Source: Xenoacremonium recifei (Eukaryota; Ascomycota; Sordariomycetes; Hypocreales; Nectriaceae). From it: a DNA stretch of 64,000 nucleotides. Of the stretch, positions 10,851 to 20,238 are shown piece after piece. The position numbers were made by a program, and so were the translations under genes. Position 1 is the first letter of the stretch. The number at the start of each line of letters is the position of its first letter. The stretch covers positions 28,131-92,130 of the forward strand of contig WOFQ01000081.1 in assembly GCA_012184525.1 (NCBI GenBank). Reading direction: 5' to 3'. The notes below the pieces were generated by a model that worked only from the letters and a program-made list of their open reading frames with translations, searched no databases and was not told where the DNA came from.

Positions 10851-13089
10851 AGGGTCTCTATACCAACGACATTGGTTGCACCACTGCGGAAGTAATTCTC
10901 AGGTGACATTCAGGAACAAGGAAACAGGCATTAACAACAAATTTCTATCTGACCCAGTGCACCTTTTGGATTAACTCACAGCGACTACTAGGAGTGCTGC
11001 GTACTATATAAGGGATGGATTGTAGTTTGTTAATTCATATAGCTCTTTATCTGTCTACTACTTATAACGAAGCCAATACTCTATAATATTTAGGCCTCTT
11101 TGAATGCTGTTAAATCTAGGATCGTAGGGCTTCCTCCTGGTGACTAGATTGATAAGTGCCCGTGCGTAACGAATGTCAATATTCATGTCATTGCAGCACT
11201 AGACGCCGTTGTCCTCCTCACTCAACTAAGTAGTGGGATTGATTCTCAGGCTGTAGTACCGCACATACTTCTTCCAACGACAAGCTGGCCAGCAATCATG
11301 TTCCTATGGAAGATACATCAGCTGCTCAGTCGGCATTAAATCACGTGGAGAGCTCACTGCAAAGGCTCTTATTGATTCAGAGCATCTCTTGGCAACTCAC
11401 CTTGTGTTGTTAACAGGGCCGAGAACCGAATGTATACGGACTTTGATAAGATCACACCACACTTGTTCTATATGCCACAAGTCGAATGACGGTCACAGTA
11501 TTCAGATGCAAGAGCTCTGAAAATACACTTGCTCAGTAATGCCTACTCATCAGGTTTTGTCAAGGTGGTTCTCACCTGCTGCAGGAGCCACGGTACAGAT
11601 CGAACGAACAAGCCAACACAGCAGCAAACGCAATAACTTTTATATTTCTCTACAGCTAGGAAGTACCACTGTACTAGAAGACATCTTATCTGCAAAATAC
11701 GAAATATCAACCAATTCCCTGACACATTCAACCCATCACCTTCCCAACTGAGACAATCTCAATGAACTAACAGCAAGCTACCTTATGCCTCGTCGTCGTC
11801 TTAAGTATCCAAAAGCATCAAGATCTGTGACGCAAGTCAGCAAACCAGGGGCCCTTTTTCATCAGAGGCTAGTTTTTGCGGTTTACCTTTAAAGTGCCGG
11901 TCGATAGCAAGTCGCATCCGACGAGGTTATCGGGTCTTCCATCTGCAAATGACAGGCCAAATTCGAGGCCATTCTCATCTCACCTGTCAAAGTAGCGTGA
12001 CGCAAGATAAGTGGTGCTTTTGAGGTCCCGTTGAGTGGCATAGAGAGTTTCTCCCTTTGTCTCTACCTTGAGGCCAGCTCGGAATGGCCTGCAAGCTTTT
12101 GATATCCCAAGCAGGATGGCAACTCGGAGCCGAGTCTATACTCGTTCAGTGGCATCTGGTTCTTGTCCAACCTCCAAATTGCTGCGTTGAGACAGTCAGT
12201 AATACATTGGTGATTCATTTGTGCCTATGCAACATAGCGTACCTTATATTTCTCTACTATCATCGCCTTCCGATAACTACCTCCGACCCCAGTGTTGCCA
12301 GGCTCAGGTCAGCAATAATATTTACACTTCTCTTGGTAACTATTTTCCACATTTTTCTTCCGTACCGTCCATGTCAAAGGTAGCACTTGGTGCTATTTGT
12401 CTTACAATCGGATTACGCCTATAGCAGGGCACTCTATCCTTTCACCCAAAGTCAACCACTACACGAGTGTGCTTGGGATACTTGTTTTTGGCACTGTTTC
12501 AACGAGTAAAGATAAAGGATTATAAGAACGGCTTGCTTTCAACCACCACTAGGAGTGATCGTCTGACAAGAGTCTCCAAGCAAGTCAGCCTGGTACGCCA
12601 TATCTAAGTCTCAATATTGTTCCCAGTGCTTTCTCTAAAGCTCTTCGGGTTCTTTGTTGAGGCACAAGCCAGGGCCTCCTAGCCCAACGTCGAAGAGTGG
12701 AAAGCTAAAGTCCATCTCCCCAAATTCGCTCATGATGTCAAAGGTGTACTGCATCCGCCTCTTCGCTTGTCCCTTGAAGAGTGCAATTACTGTTACAGAT
12801 TGTATTAAATACCGTCCGCGGTGAATTTCTTTTTCTCTTTCATTTTGTGGAAGTAAATAGAGGCACCGCCCTTTCAAAGATTCTTCGGAGGTTAAGATTC
12901 TTATTCCGACTTTGCGGGCGTGACATAATTTATATTCTGATCCACTCCGAGAGAGAGCACATTAAGCAAATATCATCAGTTCTGGTCTGGGGCCAGGAAT
13001 TCAGCCATGGGAGTACCCTACTTCCGAACACCTTCGCCATTGCACATCTTTCTTCTCCTAGCTATCTTCTCCTAAGTCCATGACCACCA
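10851..13089. other. Intergenic, nothing recognised
   Basis: More than 2.2 kb with only short, stop-bounded frames on both strands and no recognisable motif. Confidence 0.6.
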
Positions 13090-13864
13090 ATGTACAACAC
13101 ATTCACTACTGAAGGCGTCAACGAAGACAGCACGTACATTCAAACCACAGAGAACTTACACCCGGCGGCAAATGCCAGGTTGTCTCTGCCACAACATAAT
13201 ATGGATAGTTTCCCATAATCCTCAAGGGGAAACGGTAGCACCGACTTAGCTGACATAAAGACTATTCGTGACGCTCTCCCGCATTACCAAATTGAAACTG
13301 AAGGATTCTCTACTCAACCGGTAGACCAGAGTCGCCCCGAGGAAGATGTCCTGTTTTAGATAGATTGAAGAAACACCACAATTCCCTTTTCCACCAGGAA
13401 AAGGATGTCTTACTTACGACAAAGATGAACTTATGTAGGAGTTGATAAAGAAACCCAGAAGTCGTACCTCGCACGAATGCTTAAGAATCACATTGAGATC
13501 ACTAGCCAAAAGGATACTGGGTGCTAGACACTTCTGCTCGCCATTCTTATGCGGTCTGGAAGCGTTGTTACCTAACGCTAGTACAGTTCTTGAGATAGCC
13601 ACAGCCAACATTGAGCATCCCCAAGACCTCGGCGCGCATAGTCCAGACCATCCCAACAAATTTGGCAGCTTGATTAATACAGCTCTGGCATTTAGCTTCT
13701 CTGCACTGCTAATCGTCCTATCCGAAATGGTACACCAAGAATCGAGAATGTGGAGATCGCGCTCGAGAAGCTCAGGCGATAATTACAAAAAGACTGCTAA
13801 CATCAGACTCATCTTAGAAACAATTTTATCGAGTTCTAGGCGAGCGAATATAATTAGTCCTTAG
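13090..13864 (+). pseudogene. Unrecognised decayed coding stretch
   Basis: The ATG at 13090 opens a frame with protein-like composition, interrupted by TAA at 13216-13218, then reading TDLADIKTIRDALPHYQIET until TAG. After a possible intron, a 140-codon frame (13442-13864) reads SHECLRITLRSLAKRIL and LEALLPNASTVLEIATANIE. The helical, Leu-rich second part is weakly reminiscent of the C-terminal region of AflR-like regulators (a His-Asp/Glu-Cys start), but there is no zinc cluster and I cannot confirm the family. Treat it as a coding relic of unknown identity. Confidence 0.3.
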
Positions 13865-14101
13865 ATCGAGCTGTTTCTTTGTCAATTCCGGAAAACTTAG
13901 GTGGTAATTTTGTTGTACTCATATGACGAGACGAAATTCCAAAGATATTTTGTTTTATCCACAACTATCTTCAAATTAACCTTCGGCCTGCTTACAGAAT
14001 GAGGCTACCAAAATACTAAGCTTAACTTGGAGAACGCTTTAATGGCTCGTACGGGATCCTTTCTTTAATAGCTTTAAAGAAGTTTATTACAACAAGACAT
14101 A

Positions 14102-14115
14102 AGAGAATTGATAAT
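14102..14115. repeat. Left copy of 14-bp target-site duplication
   Basis: AGAGAATTGATAAT at 14102-14115 is identical to 16454-16467 and directly abuts the (TTTTG)n tract, which is the A-rich tail of a minus-strand retroelement. Confidence 0.85.
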
Positions 14116-14146
14116 TTGTTTTGTTTTGTTTTGTTTTATTAATTAG

Positions 14147-14195
14147 CGTCCTGCAGGAGTCGAACCTGCCTGTTCCCTAGAGGGACAAGAGGACG
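14147..14195 (-). other. tRNA top-half-like structure at the 3' end of the retroelement
   Basis: On the plus strand CGTCCT (14147-14152) pairs with AGGACG (14190-14195). Immediately inside it, GCAGG (14153-14157) pairs with CCTGC (14165-14169) around a 7-nt loop; on the minus strand that loop is TTCGACT. This is the geometry of a tRNA T-arm stacked on an acceptor stem, and the minus strand reads GGTTCGACTCC, the Pol III B-box consensus. A small TCCC/GGGA hairpin replaces the D and anticodon arms. A box-A-like TAGCTGAGTAGG lies 127 bp away (14294-14305, minus). No complete cloverleaf can be drawn, so this is tRNA-derived or tRNA-mimicking sequence, not a tRNA gene. Confidence 0.6.
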
Positions 14196-14819
14196 TGTTC
14201 AGCTAGCTAGGATGGTCGTCATTCGACAGGATCTGGATACAGCCATCTTGATACATTAGGGGTAGGTCATAGCCTCAGCTTCCTTACGGAAAACCTACTC
14301 AGCTAGGGTGCGTCGCCTTAACTGATCTGCTTCCTCCATCCTAGATAGATCACACCTCAATGCATAAGCTTCAAGTCATCGAGCTCATGCCCTCGTCAGC
14401 GAGGACAGATGCGCAGCAATTGCCGCCAACTTCGACCGGTTTGGAGGACCGGGTAAACCTGAGTCATATTGCAGCTGAAGTTCAGCCCTTCGCGGAATGT
14501 ATAGCTATAACCATCGCAGACTAATAGCGAATATAGTCGCGGAATTAACGGGAAAGAGCGCGCTGGCTAGCGCCGGTAATAATAAGAAATAAAAGAAGAG
14601 GGTAAAGAGGCAGGTCTTAATAGCAGAGGCAGAATTTCTGGGAAGTTCATGACTCTCGGCCGGGTTAAATTGTCAGTCTAGTGACTATCTGGTGTAAAAG
14701 TATAATAGGGAGTATGCGTCTTTATGCAGCATCTCTTATCCTTTATTAAGGTCCAGGGTTATTAAAGAGGTTAGTATCCTCTACTTATGAGTTACCGGGA
14801 TAGAGAGATAGCGGCGCTT

Positions 14820-16355
14820 CTTGGATGATGCTTGGATATCCGTCTCTGTTGGAGGGCGGGGTTAAGAGATACTTATTATTGCTCCAGGAGCTGGGCAGGG
14901 CGAGGAGGGGACTGGTATCGGAGAGGAGTGCTCGGCAGGTTGCGGGTGTTTCCTGCGGAATATCGCTGTATTATTATTCCTTCAAATGGCGGCCCTTTCG
15001 GCTCGCGTGAGGCAGGCAAAAGCGCTAAATCTCTTAACTGGCCTCGCTGGGCAGATTGTATCGGTTACAGGGTGTTCGCCCAGGCAGTTAGAATATTGAA
15101 TTGGGTGATTATATGGGCCTTTGTGCCTCTTCTATCCGCAGAGTGCATATTTAACCTCTCTTTCACAGTCCCTAGTTGCATAGAAGTCCCAGCAGGACTG
15201 GCATTATATTGGCGGGTTAGTCTTAGTAATTAATCTTACAGTTATGCTTATGCTGAATAATCAGAACTGTTTTTTTAGGTGTTCCCTGAAAGAGACTATC
15301 AGAGTTACAGTGGGAATAGAGGGATCGTCATATCGGCTGTATCGGACGCTGACCGGTTTAATACCTATTTAGGCTTAGGTTTTCTCTGAGGTTAGCTTAA
15401 AGAGACTGAGCAGATTGCCTTAGAAGTTAGTTGTGATCCTGGGAATATCCTTAATGACAAAGTAGAACCATTTCTCTGCCTATTTAACTGCAGTAATGCT
15501 GAGGTCAGAGATTAATCTGTCTTCCGCATTGAGGACCTTCTTGCGGATAATATTATTAGCAGTGGTGAGTGCCCAGCCAGTCTTGACTGCTGTTGCTTTA
15601 GGGATATCGGCAAGGGAAAGTCCTAAGAGGCTGATAATTGAAGCACGGATTATTATGGGGTCCTTAGCCCGGTTAGGGGATCTGGGGTGGAGGCGAAGGA
15701 AGATTCGCTTATCTTCATTATGCTTGGCAACCCGGTCAGGGGGAAATTGCATGCGGTTTATTTGTTATTACTGTCAAGGGGCTGGCTGGGCATTGGCGTT
15801 AGGTGCGGCGATGGAGTAGAGGCCATCGCTATAAGGGAGGTTCAGCCGGAGCTTATCTGCATAAGAGGTGATAACCGAGTTCATAGGGCGACGGGTTGCT
15901 CCATTGAGGAGGGCTTCGCCGATGATCATGAATTCCTTAGAGAGGGCCTGGATATAGTGAAGGGCAGCGCTGTCTGAGAACTGTGCTGCCGTGGTATTAA
16001 AAGCCGTGCAGAGTGCGCGGAGAGCGAGGGATCTCTGGTTATGCGCATATTTGCTGTTGGAGATTATGCCATTGGCCTCAGTCGAAGTCTTGATGACGGG
16101 TCGGGAGTCTCCTATAATGAAGATGTCGCTGCTCGGCACGCTGTTCTCGCGGCCAGTCCCTGGGTTGTCTTGGCGTGGTACTTCCGGCAGCTCAGGAGTT
16201 CCTGAGTGCATCCTCGCCTGCGGCGGCGTCGTCACGACATCCTCGCGGATATCATGTTCAGCTCCAAGGAGCAGCCGAGCTCTGGCAAGTCTTGACAGAT
16301 GCGTCGGTGTGTCGGGACCAGTGTCGAAAGGGTCGGCGACTGGCACTGAGGCCAT
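14820..16355 (-). pseudogene. Degraded LINE ORF1 (gag-like, zinc-knuckle) protein
   Basis: The frame opens at ATG 16355 and runs 193 codons to a TGA near 15774, closely followed by two TAA codons where CAA (Gln) is expected. The same frame resumes with DKRIFLRLHPRSPNRAKDP, LGLSLADIPKATAVKTGWAL and then AEKWFYFVIKDIPR, the fold typical of fungal Tad1-clade ORF1. Farther on it reads CQSCWDFYATRDC and YSNCLGEHPVTDTICPARP, two CCHC-like knuckles, the second with its first Cys changed to Tyr. Several stops are CAA->TAA or CGA->TGA. ORF1 binds the element's RNA in ribonucleoprotein formation. The gene is clearly non-functional. Confidence 0.8.
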
Positions 16356-16453
16356 CGCGGGATGTTATATTGTGTCTGTTAGTGATTTGGTGTATTTAGT
16401 GCGAGTCCCTTAACAGTGGATGCCAAGGGATGTTGATGTAGGAGGGAAGTTGA

Positions 16454-16467
16454 GAGAATTGATAATA
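16454..16467. repeat. Right copy of 14-bp target-site duplication
   Basis: Identical to 14102-14115. The bases just outside differ from those around the left copy (TG before and ATC after, against AA and TTG), so the duplication is 14 bp. Confidence 0.85.
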
Positions 16468-16718
16468 TCATGTGTCTACTCAAAGTATAGGGTAGCAGCT
16501 CTGTTCGAGAAAAGTGGTCCATAATAAGCTGGCGCGAAGCGCGTGTCTTAGTCAGCACTACGTGGTTGGCTGGGAGATAAGCTAGTACAGAAGATCAGCT
16601 AATCGAAAACAACATTCCTTGATGTTGGATCAACATCACCATGGAGAGGACCTTCTCGATACGGTGAACACCACGACAACATCGACAGTCTCGATTACGA
16701 CCTACCTCCGTTCATGCG

Positions 16719-18056
16719 ATGGGAGCTGATGATAAAGTACTTGCTTGGTTGTCACGGCTGGACTTTGACCCCTTGCGTGTTTCTCAGTCTCTCGCTCCGA
16801 GTCGCGATCTCGCATTTTCGGTCAAACCGAATTCCACTAATGGTGGAAACCGCCAGCCCCTGTCACCCCCAGACTCTCATCGAAAGCGCTCAATCATGGC
16901 CAGCGACCCAGACCAGACGCCTAAGAGGAGGAGGGTACACGATCGCAATACTGAAGACGATGATACTCCGAGGGTAATCTCGGGGATTCCGCGACAACGA
17001 AATTATTCTCACTTCCGTACCACGTCGCCGTCGTCTCTCCCACCACCGTCCGAGCCCCAGTCTACACCATCACATGCGTCCGGACGATCATCGCCTACAA
17101 AACAGATTGCTGCGTTGGAGTTAGACCCTGGGGGAGTAGAGACAAGAGTCCTTTCCGTAAAGGACCGCAGCTTGCCAGCAGCGCTATCTCGATTGCTACT
17201 CGAGTTTGAGTTTTGTAGTAATGGAGTTGGTATTGTTCCTCGCGACTTGGAACCTACAATTAAGGAAAAGGCTCGAGAAGACCCGGATTTTTACGCATTC
17301 CTACCCCATGTTTACACAGCGGATGAAAGCGCTACTTTCGGTCCAGTGCCACCGATTGACGAAGTTACGAAAATCGTCGTTGAAGCTGCCGAGGCTCAGA
17401 ATTCCCGACAGAATGAAGCTGGATGGAATATGATGGTTCATTGGCCTCTCTTGGACAATGCCATATACGGGCGACGAAGGACGAATCAACTGGTTGGTGT
17501 TGCCTGTTGCACTACGGCAAAGATCATCAAGGAATATCTTCCGACAAGCTCTCAAGCAAAGATGGTGGATTTTGGTATTTATGTGCTGCCAGACTCTGAG
17601 ACATCTATGGATGCTGCAGAGGCAGTGGAGAATCTCCGCCGGATTCTGCCATGCAATGTCATCAACCATACCGACTTCGTCTCTCTCCGCGACCGCCCTC
17701 TTGCAATAAGTATCGAGTCTAAGAAACGCAACAGTTCAAATGCGGAGGCGGCGGAGCTTCAACTTGGGACATGGCATGCGGCGCAATGGAAGTTTCTCGG
17801 CGACTTGGTTCAGCGAAATGGTGGTTCATTGGATGGATTACCATTTCTACCAGCGATTATAGTCCAAGGTCATGATTGGAGCTTTGTTGCAACAACAAGG
17901 GAAGGCCAGAAGACGATCCTTTGGGTGGAGAAATCTTTTGGATCCACAAGCAGCTCTCTCGGCGTCTTTAAAACTATTTGGGGTGTGCAGCGTTTAGCGA
18001 ACTGGGTCAAGGAGGTTTTTTGGCCATGGTATAGGGTTAATGTACTAGGCATATGA
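16719..18056 (+). CDS. Fungal PD-(D/E)XK nuclease-like protein (PDDEXK_12-type), intact
   Basis: A single uninterrupted 445-codon frame. The N-terminus has the family's short 'VLAWLSRL' helix, then a disordered Ser/Pro/Arg-rich linker with TPKRRR (possible nuclear localisation) to about residue 130. The conserved core follows: PPIDEVTKIVVEA, NEAGWNMMVHWPLL (residues 233-245), CTTAKIIKEYLP (264-275), KMVDFGIYV (Asp284), HTDFVSLRDRPLAISIESKK (318-336, Glu333 and Lys335) and LGTWHAAQWKFL (349-360). Asp284 with Glu333-x-Lys335 forms the PD-(D/E)XK signature, so metal-dependent nuclease-type chemistry is plausible; the biological role of this expanded fungal family is not established. An alternative ATG at 16896 would remove the first 59 residues, but the upstream one keeps the typical 'xWL' start. 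A decayed relative lies at 1-996 on the opposite strand. Confidence 0.85.
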   Translation: MGADDKVLAWLSRLDFDPLRVSQSLAPSRDLAFSVKPNSTNGGNRQPLSPPDSHRKRSIMASDPDQTPKRRRVHDRNTEDDDTPRVISGIPRQRNYSHFRTTSPSSLPPPSEPQSTPSHASGRSSPTKQIAALELDPGGVETRVLSVKDRSLPAALSRLLLEFEFCSNGVGIVPRDLEPTIKEKAREDPDFYAFLPHVYTADESATFGPVPPIDEVTKIVVEAAEAQNSRQNEAGWNMMVHWPLLDNAIYGRRRTNQLVGVACCTTAKIIKEYLPTSSQAKMVDFGIYVLPDSETSMDAAEAVENLRRILPCNVINHTDFVSLRDRPLAISIESKKRNSSNAEAAELQLGTWHAAQWKFLGDLVQRNGGSLDGLPFLPAIIVQGHDWSFVATTREGQKTILWVEKSFGSTSSSLGVFKTIWGVQRLANWVKEVFWPWYRVNVLGI

Positions 18057-20238
18057 AATTAGATAAGAGATCCGATAAATGCCCATTATCCCAGTAGATT
18101 GTCTTCGACAGAGTGATTTTAAGTTGAGTGTGGCAAAGAAAGTGCTAATTATCTCTAGGTTACCTCGAGCTGCTTGCTTGTTCTTGTTAGATATTGCGAC
18201 AGCCCTGCGTTCTATAATAATTAGGCGGACCCTCGGAAACACAATTCCCTAGCTGAGATCGTGAATATTCGCTTGCCGTGCAGCAGCGGGTGGTTTAAGC
18301 TACTGCTCCCAAACTGCCTCAAATCATACCTGCTGCATCGCTTTAAAAGGAGATACTAAGTGTGATCTTTGGCACACCTCGTGGCATTGACGTGTTTACA
18401 ATAACCGTAGCTAGACTGGTAAATTTTATGGAAAACAATCACCCATGCTTCATGCGATGCACTTTACTTAGCTAACGTACCAATCTACGAGAGCAGAGAA
18501 GTAATGGCATACATATTCTCGCGTTATGCCTAAATAGATGGATAAGAGTAGACACTGGGAGAGAGTTGAAATCTAAACACTACATCTTGAAGAAAATTAT
18601 GAATGTAAATATGAATTTAGGTAGAAATACCATTTTCCATACTTTAGGATACTATAACCCACGACTAGTATCACTTGTAACTGGAACATATAGCTGCATA
18701 TTCAGAACTTTCTGATACTGATATTACCCTTGCGTATATCTACCTTTCTCTCTGCCATGAAGGCAACTCCACCTCTTTAGAGACTATCCTATCATCATGT
18801 GGCATGATATTATTGATCCCCGATCATGGGGTCACAAGATTTCGAAGCTTTTGCAAATGTGCCTTATATTAAAAACCGACTCTGACGTCCTACCTCTCAG
18901 GCACTTGCGAGACGGGAAACTGACCAAACGAGTCATGCCGGGAAGGAGTGGCTACGGAGAATTGAAGACCCAGATCTATATGGATTTCCTACAAATAGGC
19001 CATAAATACTGGACTTTCACCTCATAAATGGAGGGAAGGCTAGAGATTAATAAAGTCATCTCTTGGGACCTAGCTTTGAGTCCGCTTTGAACTACCAGCG
19101 ACCTGGCCGTTCCAGCTCGTTCACTCCTCTCAGCCGCATACTCTGACATCGTGACACAAAGGTCACAGCCACGGAGTTACCCGCTCAACAGGCTGTGTCT
19201 AGTAGACATCTCCGTATAGACTTTTTGATTGCAGGGGAAAATATCAATCCTCTTCTGAATTAGTCTTCTGATACGGAGGACGCTTTCAAAAGTTGTTGCC
19301 CATGCTAAAACAGCCGCAACTTCTGGTCCCCATTAACCAACGGTTTGGTACACGATAAGCCCTGAATAAATCCCTGATAGCACTTATTGGGAGTTATCGT
19401 GATATAATAGTTATTGTTAATGCAATACTCTTTAGTAGATGATAAGAGTGTTGCAGATATCTCATGTACAATGGACTAGTCGAACGTCTAGGGAGGAATT
19501 TCGCCTTACCTCTAACCTAAAAGAAGAGGCATTGGCCCATAAAAAGATAGCTCTAACCGCGATTATATCTGATCTTCCTCTTGAAAGGTTAATCGAACGG
19601 CTACAGGGGCTATGGATCAGTTCCTTCCATCAAAAATGGGTAAGTTAAGTTGTGAATCCTTGTCTTGATAGAAGCGCATGGGGTCACATATCCCGCAACA
19701 CCGCCGAACTACTCCATAAGGAAGCCAGGATCAATCAACGGTTGCCAAGGCCGACAGCCGCCAAGAACGGCTGCCGAGCGATAAGAAAAAGGCCATTGTC
19801 TCTAGTTGCATCGGGCTCCTCCGATTATCATTTGAACGTTCCTATCAGTTGCCGTCATGGGCTCGAAGAAGCTCGCGTTAGACTTGGCGATCTTCCCAAG
19901 AGCCGCCGACTGTTGCTAGGTCGCATCGGCTTATCTTATTATTTCCCACCGAGTTCCGGGATACTGGGTGTAGTTACGTAACTCCTATCTTTGGAGACCT
20001 CTATCTTCCATTAAAACATCGGTAGAACACCGATTAGAGCACCGGCAGAACACCGATCCAGTGAATTTTGAAGCAACATCACATTGCGTAGACTCTCGTA
20101 GACCTATTAAAGAGTCCTATTGACGCCTTTGTCGATGTCGTCCAGGCAAAGAGGATAAAGAGCCAGCCAATCAACTCTTTTCTCCTTCCCGAGTACCAAC
20201 CCAAGACACTTCGTCTTCTCGATCGCATTCATTTTACC
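18057..20238. other. Intergenic, no supported gene
   Basis: About 2.2 kb. Open stretches at 19439-19648 and 19652-19981 (+) have no recognisable family and start without good ATG context. The last 230 bp form the amidase promoter, with paired CGG-N7-CCG sites listed separately. Confidence 0.55.
20018..20059. promoter_or_regulatory. Two tandem CGG-N7-CCG sites upstream of amidase
   Basis: CGGTAGAACACCG at 20020-20032 and CGGCAGAACACCG at 20043-20055 are inverted CGG half-sites with 7-bp spacers, 23 bp apart (start to start), about 185-220 bp before the amidase ATG. The first sits in the longer palindrome ATCGGTAGAACACCGAT. Inverted CGG triplets with fixed spacing are the classical binding sites of Zn2Cys6 dimers. 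The duplication with a conserved spacer sequence supports a real operator; the cognate factor is unknown. Confidence 0.5.

Larger units (their letters stand above)
14116..16453 (-). mobile_element. Non-autonomous non-LTR retroelement (half-LINE: ORF1/gag, no recognisable ORF2)
   Basis: A perfect 14-bp direct repeat (AGAGAATTGATAAT at 14102-14115 and 16454-16467) brackets a 2338-bp unit. Read on the minus strand, the unit starts at 16453, has its first ATG at 16355, carries a decayed Tad-type ORF1 to about 14820, and ends in (AAAAC)4 directly against the left duplication. Variable-length target duplication plus an A-rich 3' tail is the signature of target-primed reverse transcription. No endonuclease or reverse transcriptase motif is visible in the roughly 700 bp between ORF1 and the tail, so the element either lost ORF2 internally or belongs to a non-autonomous family moved by another LINE's enzymes. 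The 3' end contains tRNA-like sequence (separate entry). Confidence 0.85.

Noticed and set aside
14147..14305. Functional tRNA gene on the minus strand
   Set aside because: The B box and T-arm are good, but the box-A-like motif is 127 bp away, the acceptor 5' strand does not match there, and no anticodon arm can be drawn. It is better explained as part of the retroelement's 3' end.
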